Shown: positions 1 to 9,504, counted from the stretch's first letter. The stretch: DNA of 64,000 nucleotides from Lysobacter sp. 5GHs7-4 (GCF_021284765.1 NZ_CP089924.1:372001-436000); one strand, 5' to 3'. Notes: a model not told the origin generated them from the sequence alone. Program-made: numbers and translations.

Positions 1-660
1 CAGTTCCTTGCCGGTGCCGGTCTCGCCGGCGATGAACACCGGCGCCTCGGTCAACGCCGCCTTGCGCAGCGTGCGGCACAGCATGCGCATCGCCGCGCTC
101 TCGCCGATCATGCCGTCGAAGCCGGCCTCGCTGGTGGTCTCGCCGCGCTCGCAGGCCAGCGTGGCCATGCCGTGCGCATGACCGATCACCGTGTTCAGCA
201 CGGCCTCGGGGCAGGGCAGGGTGACGTAGTCGTAGCAGTAGTCGCGGATCAGCCGCCGCACCGGCTCCTCGTCCAACTGCGCGGCGTCGACGCCGGCGAC
301 CCAGCCGACGTTGTTGGCCGACAGCGCGCTGCCGAACTCGGCCAGATCGTGGTGGGTGAAGCCCTCGCGCAGGTCCAGCAGGGCCGCGTGCGGCTGGCGC
401 GGGTCGTGTTGCAGGATACGCAGCACGCTGCGCGAGTCGGGGGCGCGGCGCAGGTTCCAGCCCATGCTTTGCAGCTGCCCAAGGCAGAGCACCCGTCCGG
501 CGCTGCCGCGGGTGACGTAGATCAGTTCGCGCGATGGTGGTTCCCGGGGCACAGGTTCGCGCGTGGCCGCGTCCCTGCCTGCCGGATCGTGCTTACCCGC
601 GCCTCGAGCACCGGGCTCGCGCGGTCCACCGTTGGCCATCGCCCTGCTCTCCGCGCCCAT
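1..660 (-). CDS. Sigma-54-dependent transcriptional activator, N-terminal part (cut by window edge)
   Basis: Read on the minus strand, an open frame enters the window with the start of an AAA+ sigma-54 interaction domain: GESAAMRML followed by the Walker A motif GETGTGKEL at the very edge. This module hydrolyses ATP to open sigma-54 RNA polymerase. Ahead of it is about 160 residues with no conserved REC phospho-acceptor pattern. This resembles the degenerate receiver-like domain of VpsR/FleQ-type activators, but that is family inference. The frame is open back to a stop near 799-801. I chose the ATG at 660; a second ATG seven codons in is possible. The catalytic remainder and any C-terminal Fis-type HTH lie outside the window. 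Confidence 0.8.
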   Translation of the reverse strand, partial: MGAESRAMANGGPREPGARGAGKHDPAGRDAATREPVPREPPSRELIYVTRGSAGRVLCLGQLQSMGWNLRRAPDSRSVLRILQHDPRQPHAALLDLREGFTHHDLAEFGSALSANNVGWVAGVDAAQLDEEPVRRLIRDYCYDYVTLPCPEAVLNTVIGHAHGMATLACERGETTSEAGFDGMIGESAAMRMLCRTLRKAALTEAPVFIAGETGTGKEL

Positions 661-724
661 AACGCGTTCCACGCCGCTGTTCGTGGGCAAGAGTTATCAA
701 CGCGGGGGATGACGAAGAGCGGTC

Positions 725-747
725 ACCGCGATGACGGTCATCGCGGT
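725..747. promoter_or_regulatory. Perfect 10-bp inverted repeat between fbp and the sigma-54 activator gene
   Basis: ACCGCGATGA and its exact complement TCATCGCGGT flank a 3-bp spacer. The element lies about 95 bp past the fbp stop and 65 bp before the activator start. There is no T-run, so a simple intrinsic terminator is not obvious. An operator for the activator gene or a processed hairpin is equally possible. Confidence 0.4.
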
Positions 748-841
748 GGGCGGACTTCGCAGAGCATGGCGCCGAGCCCAAGCACGAATCGCGCCAGACT
801 CGGTTCATGCATGCAAACCTTGCCGACGCGGTGCGTAGCGG

Positions 842-1876
842 TCAGGCCTGCGCGTCGTGCTCGGCGTGGTAACGCACCGCGGTTTCGACTTCGCGCTTGC
901 TGCCCAGGAACACCGGCACGCGCATGTGCAGGCCGGTGGGCTGCACTTCCAGCATGCGCTGACGGCCGGTGCTGGCCGCGCCGCCGGCCTGCTCGACCAG
1001 GAAGCTCATCGGATTGGCCTCGTACATCAGGCGCAGCTTGCCGCCCTGCGCCTCGCACTTGGCGTCCAGCGGATAGCTGAAGATGCCGCCGCGAGTCAGG
1101 ATGCGGTGCACGTCGGCCACCATCGAGGCCACCCAGCGCATGTTGAAGTCCTTGCCGCGCGGGCCTTCCTTGCCGGCCAGCAGATCGCCGACGTAGGCCT
1201 GCATCGGCGCCTGCCAATAGCGTTGGTTGGACATGTTGACCGCGAATTCCTTGGTCTCTTCCGGAATGCGCATGTCGCGCGTGGTCAGCACGAAGCTGCC
1301 GACCTCGCGGTCCAGGGTGAAGGCGTGCGTGCCGTTGCCGATGGTCAGCACCAGCATCGTGCTGGGGCCGTAGGTGGTGTAGCCGGCGCAGACCTGATCG
1401 GTGCCCGGCTGCAGGAAGTCTTTATCCTGTGCCTGGGTCACGCCGTCCGGGCAGCGCAGCACCGAAAAGATGGTGCCCACCGAAATGTTGACGTCGATGT
1501 TGCTGGAGCCGTCCAGGGGATCGAACAGCAACAGATAGTTGCCGCGCGGGTACACGTCCGGGATCGGGTGCGAGGTGTCCATCTCCTCCGACGCCAGCCC
1601 GGCCAGATGACCGCCCCAGGCGTTGGCTTCCAGCAGAATCTCGTTGCTCAGCACGTCCAGCTTCTTCTGCGCCTCGCCCTGGATGTTGCCCGTGCCCGCA
1701 TCGCCCAGCACGCCACCCAACGCGCCCTTGCCGACCGCGATCGAAATCGACTTGCAGGCGCGCGCCACCACCTCGATCAACAACCGCAGATCCGGACTGA
1801 TGCGCCCGGCGCGCTGCTCCTCGATCAGGTAGCGGGTCAGGGAAACGGCGGTGCTGGCGCTGGGGGCCTGGGTCAT
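842..1876 (-). CDS. fbp: Class 1 fructose-1,6-bisphosphatase
   Basis: This 344-residue cytosolic enzyme removes the 1-phosphate from fructose 1,6-bisphosphate, the committed step of gluconeogenesis. The class 1 metal and substrate motif [11 protein letters not shown] is at residues 118-128, with SEEMD just before it (about 97-100). The C-terminal [22 protein letters not shown] segment (described here by its family position) is also typical. The length matches the family. The open frame extends far upstream to 2368 without family similarity, so I used the ATG at 1876, which begins the recognisable N-terminus. It lies upstream of the sigma-54 activator on the same strand, with 180 bp between them, so an operon is unlikely. 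Confidence 0.95.
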   Translation of the reverse strand: MTQAPSASTAVSLTRYLIEEQRAGRISPDLRLLIEVVARACKSISIAVGKGALGGVLGDAGTGNIQGEAQKKLDVLSNEILLEANAWGGHLAGLASEEMDTSHPIPDVYPRGNYLLLFDPLDGSSNIDVNISVGTIFSVLRCPDGVTQAQDKDFLQPGTDQVCAGYTTYGPSTMLVLTIGNGTHAFTLDREVGSFVLTTRDMRIPEETKEFAVNMSNQRYWQAPMQAYVGDLLAGKEGPRGKDFNMRWVASMVADVHRILTRGGIFSYPLDAKCEAQGGKLRLMYEANPMSFLVEQAGGAASTGRQRMLEVQPTGLHMRVPVFLGSKREVETAVRYHAEHDAQA

Positions 1877-2102
1877 GGCGGGTGCGGGCGGTGGCGAGGC
1901 GGCTATTGTCGCCGATTCCGGCGCATCGGGCTGCAGCAATGTCCCATCGCTTGCACCAGGAGTAGCTAAAACATAGGGCCACCAGGCGCATTCGATACGC
2001 AATCTTTCGACCTTGAACCAAAATCCCCTCAAGACCACGCTGATCCAACGCGCGGCGCACCGGTCCATCGTGGACGTGAGCGCCGAACACCCAGGGGGCG
2101 CG

Positions 2103-5100
2103 ATGAAGAAATGGTGGATGCAAACAGGCGTTGCGCTGCTACTGCTCAGCACCGCTTCGCGTGCGCAAGAGGTTAGCCGGCCTTGGGAAGAGTACGGCAA
2201 GCTCATAGGCGCCAAAGAGACCATCGCCTCGCACGGCCCGACGCTATTCGGCGACGCGGTCGATCTGCAAACGGGAGCGCTGTCGTTCTCCTCGACCGAC
2301 GTCAGTATTCCCGGCAATAGCAAGTTGAGTGTGGCCTTCTCGCGCAGCTTCAAAGTCAGCAACCGCAAGGGCTACATCAACGATTCCACGTTGGCGGACT
2401 GGGAATTGGATGCGCCCAAGCTAAGCGGCGTGTTCGCATCCAACTGGGGGCCGGCATCGCGTTGCTCGGTCGCCAGCGCTGCGGCGGCCAGACCCGCACA
2501 GGTCTCCAGCAGCGGCACGGTGTTCAATGCGGAGGACTTCTGGCAAGGCAACCATGCCGATATGCCCGGTGGCGGCGAGATGCTCTACAACGCGGGGTCC
2601 GCAACCGCTCCGCCGACAGGCGGTCCATATTATTGGATGACGTCTAGCTTTACCTATTTTTCCTGCTTGCCTGTCGCCAAAAACAACGGTGGCCAAGGGT
2701 TCTTGGCGGTCACGGCCGACGGCACCAAGTACTGGTTCGACTGGATGGCGCAATACGTCGAACCCTCCTTGAAGGGCGGGCAGGCCGGCAGCGGACAGAT
2801 CGTGCGCCGACGCAACGTCCTGTACGCGACTCGCGTGGAAGACCGCTTCGGTAACTGGGTCGCCTACACCTACACCAACAATTACGATCAACCGGCGCGG
2901 CTCACGTCTATTCTCGCCAACGATGGCCGCCAGATCACGGTGGGCTATAACGCGCAGGGGCATGTGGCCAGCGTTGGCACCGGCAGTCAGACCTGGACCT
3001 ACGAATACAGCTATCCCACCGCGACCACCGGCACGTTGACCGCCGTGGTGCAGCCGGACAACAGCCGGTGGACTATTGCTTTTTCCGCACTGTCCAGCGC
3101 GAAGATTCGCTACGACCAGGGCCAACCGGGCGCGGACGATCCCTTACGCAGTTGCGGCGATCCGGGCGAAGTCATCACCGGCGGCGCGCAGGGCACCATC
3201 ACTCACCCCTCCGGCGCCTCCGGCACCTTCCTGGTCGAGCCGAAACGGCACGGGCGCAGCAATGTGCCAAAAATGTGTGCGAACTACACTTCGCCGTACA
3301 ACAACGACAACGACGATGTGGCCTACTATCCGTTGGCCTATGACGCGTTCTCGTTAATCAGCAAGACCGTTTCTGGCCCTGGCTTGGCTGCTATGCAGTG
3401 GACGTACGGCTACAGCGCATCGATTTTCTTCGCGCCTGGTACCGGTCCCACCTGCGGAGGCAGTAACTGCAGCGCGGTGGTGTGCACGTCCGACGCCTGC
3501 GCGGGAACCGCGACCACCATCGTCAACGCCCCCGGCGGCCAATGGTCGCGATACACCTATGGCAACAGCTATCGCTACAACGAAGGCAAGCTGCTGAAGG
3601 TCGAAAGGGGCAGTGGGCCCACCGCGATCGGTCAAACCCAGACCACCGCCTACAACTTGGCGACGTCTGGGCAACCCTTTCCGACACCCATCGCGACCAG
3701 TCCGCAACCGCGCGGCGACGGCTTCACCTCGGAGTACCTGCGACCAGAGACCACTAATACCATCGTCCAGGATGGAGTGACCTACTCCAGTGCAGTCAAT
3801 CTCTTTGACGGGTTCGCCCGCCCCACCTCGGTCACCCGCGCCAGCACCATCAACGGCGGCCACACCCGCACCGACGTGACCGAGTACCACGACGATCTGT
3901 CGAAGTGGGTGCTGGGCCAGACCAAGCGTTCATATACGAATGGCATCAAGCTCGGCGAAACCGAGTTCACCGCCAACGCCCAGCCCTACCGCAGCTTCCG
4001 CTACGGCGAGACCACGCCGTCGCAAACCCTGACCTACAACGCCGACGGCACCGTCGCCACGGTCACGGACGGCAACAATAACGTCACCACGCTGTCGAAC
4101 TGGAAGCGCGGCATCCCGCAGACCATCCAGCACCCGGCCACCGCCGAGTCGCCCTCGGGCAGCACGCAGTCGGCGTCCGTCAACGACAGCGGCTGGATCG
4201 ACTGGGTGACCGACGAGAACGGCTACAAGACCAGCTACCAGTACGACACCATGGGCCGGCTGTCGCGCATCGTCTATCCCACCGACGACACCGTGGCCTG
4301 GAACGACAAGCTGTTCTCGTTCCAGCAGGTCAACCAGGAAGAAATGGGCGTGCCCGCCGGCCACTGGCGGCAGACGGTGGTGCAGGGCAACTACGAAAAG
4401 CTGACCCTGTTCGATGCGCTGTGGCGCCCGATCCTGCAGTACGAACGCGACAACGCCGATTCCAACGGCACCTACCGGATCGTCCGCAACGCCTTCGATC
4501 ACGACGGGCGGCAGACCTTCGCCTCCTATCCGCGCAACCCGTACGCGGACGGCAACTGGAACCACCGGCACCTGGACCACCTACGACGCGCTGGGCCGGG
4601 CCACCAAGGTCGAGCAGGACTCGGAGCTGGGCAAACTCACCACGACCACCGCCTATGCGTGGGGCGGCGACATCGTGGTCACCAACCCGCGCGGCCACCA
4701 GACCCGCACCCGCTACGCGGCCTGGGACCAGCCCACCACCGATTACCCGATCGAAATCATCCAGCCGGTGGCCACCACCACCATCGACCGCGATCCGATC
4801 TACTTCCTGCGCCCCAAGTCGGTCACCCGCTCGGGCACCTACGCCGGCCAGCCGGTGCAGGCGCTGCGCCGGTACACCTACGACGGCCTCAACCGCCTGT
4901 GCCGCACGGACGAGCCTGAGACCGGCTCGACCGTCATGGGTTACGACGCCAACGACAACATGACCTGGTCGGCCGCCGGCCTGTCGGGCCTGAACAGCGT
5001 CAACTGCGACCACGTGGCCGCCTACAACGCCGGCCGCACCGTCACCCGCAACTACGACGCACGCAACCGCATCACCCAGTTGGGCTTCCCTGACGGCCTG

Positions 5101-7005
5101 GGCAATCAGTCCTGGACCTACACCAAGGACGGCCTGCCGGCCACGATCACCACCTACAACGGCAGCAACAATACCTGGCCCTGGATCAACGCCTACCACT
5201 ACAACAAGCGCCGCCTGCTCGACGGCCAGGGCGACAGCATCAGCCAACCCGGCTGGTACACCTGGTCCTTGGGCTACGGCTACGACCGCAACGGCCACCT
5301 GTCGGTACAGACCTACCCGACCGGCTTGGCGGTGGGCTATGCGCCCAACGCCCTGGGCCAGGCGACCCAGGTGGCCACCGTCGCCGGCAGCACCACCACC
5401 GGCACCTACGCCAGCGGCGTCAGCTACTACCCCAACGGCGCGATCAAGCAGTTCACCTATGGCAACGGCCTGCTCCACGCGATGTGGCAGAACGGTCGCC
5501 AATTGCCGTGGACGGTCGATGACGGCGGCCTGTCAAGCTTCTCGTACACCTACGACGAGAACGGCAACCCCACCCAGATCACGGATAACGCCCAGGGCGC
5601 CAACTTCCACCGCTACCTGGAATACGACGCCCAGGACCGTCTGCTGCGCGCCGGTTCGCTGATGTTCGGCGGCACCAACCACTGGATCGACTACGCCTAC
5701 GACCCGATCGACAACCTGCGCAGCGTCAGCCACCCGGGCGTGCGCGAGCACAGCTACTGGTACGACGCCAACAACCGCCTGACCAACGTCCGCAACGCCG
5801 GCGGCGCTACGGTCACCGGCCTGGGCTACGACGTCCAGGGCAATCTGAACAACAAGAACGGCCAGGCCTACTGGTTTACCTTCGGCAACCGCCTGCGCGA
5901 GGTGACCGGCAAGGAGAGCTACGCCTACGACGGCCTGGGCCGCCGCGTGCAGACCATGCAGGCCGACGGCACGGTACGTTTGTTCCAGTACAGCCAGGCC
6001 GGGCAGTACCTGTTCGGTTCCAAGCAGACGACCGCGGGCGTGCAAACGACCCAGGAGAACATCTACCTGGCCGGCAGCCTGATCGCGACGGTGGACCACA
6101 ACTGGCCCAGCAACACGGTCATCGCCACGACGTATCACCACACCGATGCGCTGGGCAGCCCAGTGGCGACGACGAACACCGCGGGCGCGCTGATCGAGCG
6201 GACGAACTACGAGCCCTACGGCAGCGCGATCAACAAGACGGTCGATGGGATCGGCTACACCGGGCATGTGATGGACGGGGCCACGGGCCTGACGTACATG
6301 CAGCAGCGGTATTACGATCCGACGTTGGGGCGGTTCTTGAGTGTTGATCCAGTCACGGCCAACTCCGGCACGGGCGACAATTTCAACCGTTACTGGTATG
6401 CGAATAACAATCCATACACCTTCACTGATCCAGACGGGCGAAAACCAAAGGACCGCGGAGCTTCATACGTTGGTGACGGTTTGACCGGAACCACGAGTGG
6501 AACCGTCAGGGATTCAACGGCCGTGATGCCTCAAAAAATTACAGCGACAATGGTGAAATCGGTTGGTCCGAAAGAAGCGACGCAGGCCCAGGTCAATTCG
6601 GTGGTGAGAGACGTCAATGCTGCCGGGAGAGCAGCTCAACGCGCCGGTGATTCTCGAGCAATTCGAGCGTTTAACAAACTAGAAAGCATAAAAATAGACA
6701 GTAGCGATTGGAGTGTAGCCACATACCAAGGAACAAAGCTTCCCTACAGCGCGCTGGCATATGCTTCGTTCGAAAGCAAAAGAGACAGGGGTACGATTGT
6801 CTTAAACGCAGAACGATTCTTTGGTAACAATTTCGAAGACTATAGAGTGTCTAGAATCGTGCACGAGATACTGCATTTCGATACTGATTTTGATAATCAG
6901 AAGGTCAGAGAAATGAGCGCTGGCTGCCAAGGGTGGAATTGCAGGTTCGAATCTGATGTGGATCAGGCCGCGAAACGAATAATGGATCGTAGTCGGCGCA
7001 ACTAA
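2103..7005 (+). pseudogene. Secreted RHS/YD-repeat protein with C-terminal metallopeptidase-like tip, interrupted by a frameshift
   Basis: A Sec signal peptide (MKKWWMQTG..., hydrophobic stretch, cleavage near SRAQ) follows a good GGGGG-type ribosome site at the ATG 2103. About 1,600 residues of RHS-type sequence follow, with many YD repeats (YDTMGRL, YDALGRA, YDGLNRL, YDANDN, YDARNR). The conserved core end YDPTLGRFLSVDP precedes a variable tip. Reading runs in one frame to about 4560 and in the +1 frame from 4561. Deleting one C near 4560-4566 joins NWN to TGTWTTYDALGRA and restores one protein of about 1,633 residues. Neither half carries other stops, so the lesion is recent, an assembly error, or (least likely) programmed. 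RHS shells encapsulate polymorphic toxins. Here the signal peptide argues for Sec-dependent export rather than type VI secretion. Confidence 0.85.
6430..7005 (+). other. Variable RHS tip domain with HExxH zinc-protease motif
   Basis: After the conserved core (FLSVDP at about 6335-6350) the sequence becomes visibly AT-richer and its codon use changes. The last roughly 190 residues carry RIVHEILHFDTDF, with the HExxH histidines encoded at 6862-6864 and 6874-6876. A strand-like segment GTIVLNAERFF lies just before it. This order of strand, helix with HExxH, and a downstream Asp/Glu-rich segment is what zinc-dependent polymorphic-toxin proteases show. The third metal ligand cannot be assigned by eye. 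Calling it a toxin is inference from position and motif. Confidence 0.6.
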
Positions 7006-7020
7006 AATGAGGGCGGTCGT

Positions 7021-7569
7021 ATGAACAAGTTATTCATCGTGGTCTTGGTCCTGTTGTGGGCATACGGTCCTTCCACCGGGATTTCAGGGGTCCCTACGAG
7101 TCGGCCCGTCGATGAGCTTTATGGGAGATCGGATCTCGTTGTTGAGGCAACTGTTAGAAGCATAGACGCTTCATGTGTTACAGAAAAAAAGGGCATCTGC
7201 AACAACAACTACGCCCTGCGGATAGACGTGGTTAAGCAGTACAAGGCTAGGTCGAAAGATCAATCAACGGCCATTTCCGGATTGACGCTTTGCTCGAATA
7301 GCGCATTGGAAATCGGCGACACCTATTTCCTTTTCTTTGAGCCTGCTAATGAATTCAACGATGTTGGCTCAAACAACTGCGATCTAGTGGTGGACTACGA
7401 CGGGGTTTTTCAGACGATGGCTGACCTCACCTATCGAGTAGGTGCGCCGGACATGCAGACAATCGTGAACTTCGATGGTCGTAAGTACATGACAAATGCG
7501 ATTGTGGTGCCGGGCTTTGAAGAGCAGCTAGATGGGCTCTCCCACAGTTCAAAGGGCAATCGAAAGTGA
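7021..7569 (+). CDS. Small secreted protein after the RHS gene; candidate immunity protein with NTR/TIMP-like features
   Basis: A 182-residue protein starts 15 bp after the RHS stop, with GAGGG as ribosome site. It has an N-terminal signal segment (MNKLFIVVLVLLWAYG) and no lipobox, so it should be periplasmic or secreted. The pattern SDLVVEATV (37-45), then YALRIDVVKQYK (64-75), C91, and LEIGDTYFLFF (97-107) resembles the NTR/TIMP-like beta-barrel pattern of a 'vesicle of export' strand, a 'V..vyKG' strand and 'vG..YLvf'. Four cysteines are present (C52, C60, C91, C120). The low GC matches the RHS tip and not the flanking genes. Immunity genes typically sit directly behind their toxin tip. 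The function and fold are inferred, not established. Confidence 0.6.
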   Translation: MNKLFIVVLVLLWAYGPSTGISGVPTSRPVDELYGRSDLVVEATVRSIDASCVTEKKGICNNNYALRIDVVKQYKARSKDQSTAISGLTLCSNSALEIGDTYFLFFEPANEFNDVGSNNCDLVVDYDGVFQTMADLTYRVGAPDMQTIVNFDGRKYMTNAIVVPGFEEQLDGLSHSSKGNRK

Positions 7570-7586
7570 CCCAGGCACTTCTTGCG

Positions 7587-7620
7587 CCCTATAAAGAATA
7601 GGGGTCAGAGTACATTTCTG
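7587..7620. repeat. REP/RAYT-type element end (GGGGTCAGAGTACATTT) with hairpin
   Basis: CCCTAT-AAAGA-ATAGGG forms a small hairpin that runs directly into GGGGTCAGAGTACATTT. That string is, from memory, a common border of REP-associated (IS200-like Y1) transposase elements in gammaproteobacteria. No transposase gene is nearby. The remaining 7621-7914 holds only a short AT-rich stretch with no convincing gene. Confidence 0.4.
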
Positions 7621-7914
7621 ATCTGTGCTACAGCAGAAGTTGACACTTCGCTCTTCAGCCATCGCTGGAGGGCGTGCCCGTGCAACTGGCTGCCCCGGCC
7701 TCCTCCGAGTAGAGCGTTTTGCAATAATCGCAGACCTTGAAGAAGCGGCTGCTGCGATAGGGGCGCGCAAAGACTCATTATCGCCATCGGAATTCAGCGA
7801 CAAAGTTGCAGAACTCTGATGCCTGAAGGCGTTAAAACACAATGGTGCTGCGTCATTGCATCGCCTGAGAGAAGCGCCCTTCTGCGACGCGGGCTTCTAA
7901 GTAGGTCTCTCCAC

Positions 7915-8415
7915 TCACCTACACCGCAAATGCCGCTCACTCACCCCGAACGACTGCGCCACCGTCCGTAAATCCCCGCCCGCATCCATCGCTGCGCGGA
8001 TCGCGATGCGGCGCAATGCGATGAACACGCCCCAGGCGGAGGGCACCTCGACGGTGCCGGCTTCGCTGGTGTGGGCGAGCAGGCGGGCGTGGGTGGTGGC
8101 GCTGAGTTCGACGCCCAGGCGGTCGGCGAAGCCGCGGCGATCGCGCGGGACATAGACACGGCGGCCGCCCAGTGCGCGCACGAAGCGCAGCATGGCGGCG
8201 AAACCATCGTGGCCGGCGATCTCGGCGGCGACCCAGGGCAGCGAGGCGAGCACCGCGACGCGGTGTTCTTCGCAGAACGCGCAGAGCGCATCGAACGCCG
8301 GTGTGCCGGGGCAGGGCAGGCCCAGAAACAGGGCGTCGGGCGCGCGCACGGCGGCGGTTCTGGCGACGGGCCGCGATGCGGGCTTGGGGTAGTGCGAGGG
8401 GGCGAGGGTGCTCAT
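7915..8415 (-). CDS. Mor-like transcriptional regulator (phage Mu middle-operon activator family)
   Basis: This is a 166-residue protein. The central FVRALGGRRVYVPR (residues 78-91) matches the LGG-(x)2-YIP signature of the Mor/C activator dimerisation region. The C-terminal end GGDLRTVAQSFGVSERHLR (147-165) reads as a helix-turn-helix. The protein ends almost immediately after the recognition helix, shorter than phage Mor proteins. No other phage genes are present, so it looks domesticated. It is transcribed away from the two-gene unit at 8568-9504, with 152 bp between the starts, so it could control that unit. The family call rests on motif recognition only. Confidence 0.55.
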   Translation of the reverse strand: MSTLAPSHYPKPASRPVARTAAVRAPDALFLGLPCPGTPAFDALCAFCEEHRVAVLASLPWVAAEIAGHDGFAAMLRFVRALGGRRVYVPRDRRGFADRLGVELSATTHARLLAHTSEAGTVEVPSAWGVFIALRRIAIRAAMDAGGDLRTVAQSFGVSERHLRCR

Positions 8416-8567
8416 ACCGAACACAACGCGGCGCCGCTGCGGGCGTGAAGCGCAACGCGGGCGGCTTCGCGCGTGTGAAGGGCGGCGGCTGGGCGGCGCT
8501 TCCGCATGCCGCGACGAGGCGAGGGAGCCTACAACGGCCACTCCCTACCCAGCTTCGGAGTTCCGTC

Positions 8568-9008
8568 ATGCCCTACACCATCAACGCCGGCGCCGCGCCG
8601 CTGGCCATCGCCGAATGCGAGTGGGCGGCCGCCGCCAACGTCGCGCCCACCGCCGGCGGCGATACGCAGCCGACCATCCAGTTCACCGCGTTCACGTCCT
8701 GCATTGGCATCGCCGCGCTCAACGCCGCAGGCACCCAGGTGATCGGTATCCATCTGGCGATCTACGACGCCGCCAACAATCAGTTCTCGGCCGCCGACGT
8801 GGCGACCGTCACCGGGATTCTGCAGGGCCAGAACTACAACCCCAACGCGGTGTTCATCATCGGCGAGACCGCGGTGTGGCAGGCCTCGGTGCTGGCAGCC
8901 TACAACGCCTTGATCGCGGCGCTGCCCAATGCGCAGATCTATTCGCTGGCCGACGGCACTTACGGTGCCGGTGTCAGCGCCGCCGGCGCGCTGGAACCCA
9001 CCTACTGA
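8568..9008 (+). CDS. Uncharacterised protein with CheD/CNF-like Cys-His arrangement
   Basis: The 146-residue protein has no signal peptide. GGAG lies 8 bp before the ATG. I do not recognise a named family. The stretch FTSCIGIAALNAAGTQ followed by VIGIHLAIYD places C45 and H62 seventeen residues apart on what look like adjacent beta strands. That is the arrangement seen in the CheD/CNF1/BLF1 glutamine-deamidase fold (Cys in a T/L-x-G/S-C turn, His on the next strand). The rest is Ala-rich with two helices. It is followed after 25 bp by the secreted RNase-like gene, with AAGGAG between, so the two are probably co-transcribed. An unrelated structural or immunity role is possible. Confidence 0.45.
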   Translation: MPYTINAGAAPLAIAECEWAAAANVAPTAGGDTQPTIQFTAFTSCIGIAALNAAGTQVIGIHLAIYDAANNQFSAADVATVTGILQGQNYNPNAVFIIGETAVWQASVLAAYNALIAALPNAQIYSLADGTYGAGVSAAGALEPTY

Positions 9009-9033
9009 CGCGGCGCAGCCAAGGAGCATCGAC

Positions 9034-9504
9034 ATGCACAAGCGCATCCTCGCCGCGGCTGTCGCCGCGTTGTTGTCCGCCGTCGCCCTGCCCGCGTTGG
9101 CGGTCGACGCCTGCGCCAATCTGGTCACCGTGCAGATGAGCGCGATTCCGGAAATGAACGCCGAGGCCGGCGGCCATCTGGCCGCGCACATCCCCGGCGT
9201 GCAGCCGCCGGCGGGCTTCAGCCAGTTCGGCCGCACGCTGTTCTGGGACCAGCAGGCCTGGCGCGAGGCCTTCGATCAGCTGGCGCGGCAGCAGAACCCG
9301 CTGTACTGCCCCGAGCCCGCGTCCGAAGGCGCCGAGGCCGCGCGCACCCTGCAATTGCAGGCGTTCGCGCGCCAGTGCACGGCCACCGACGGCAACGGCC
9401 TGTGCACGGCGGCGACCAGCATCCAGGCCAATGCGGTGCAGATCGTGATGCGCCGGATCAACCGCCGCTGGGTGGTCTACACCGCTTACCCGACGCCCAA
9501 CTGA
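9034..9504 (+). CDS. Secreted protein resembling a bacterial RNase A-like/BECR-fold toxin domain
   Basis: A 156-residue protein with a clear Sec signal peptide (MHKRIL... to ALPALA, cleavage near residue 23). The mature part shows GGHLAAHIPG (H48 and H52), then FSQFGRTLFWDQQAWREAFDQL, and ends NAVQIVMRRINRRWVVYTAYP. This succession of GH-x(3)-H, S-x-F with an Ala-rich helix, then a V-x-V strand and TAYP, is that of CdiA-CT RNase A-like and other BECR-type toxin nucleases, which usually sit at the tip of large secreted proteins. Here it is free-standing and secreted alone. Cysteines at 27, about 93, about 117 and about 125 could form disulphides. Activity is unproven. Confidence 0.55.
   Translation: MHKRILAAAVAALLSAVALPALAVDACANLVTVQMSAIPEMNAEAGGHLAAHIPGVQPPAGFSQFGRTLFWDQQAWREAFDQLARQQNPLYCPEPASEGAEAARTLQLQAFARQCTATDGNGLCTAATSIQANAVQIVMRRINRRWVVYTAYPTPN

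Noticed and set aside
1877..2368. N-terminal extension of the fbp reading frame to 2368
   Set aside because: It overlaps the signal peptide region of the RHS gene and has no FBPase-like sequence; the ATG at 1876 starts the recognised protein.
2421..6267. Long minus-strand open frames across the RHS gene
   Set aside because: They are antisense shadows caused by GC-rich codon bias and have no known protein features.
7625..7819. 64-codon open frame after the candidate immunity gene
   Set aside because: No ribosome site, no recognised motif, and it lies in a low-GC repeat-border region; could be a remnant but unsupported.
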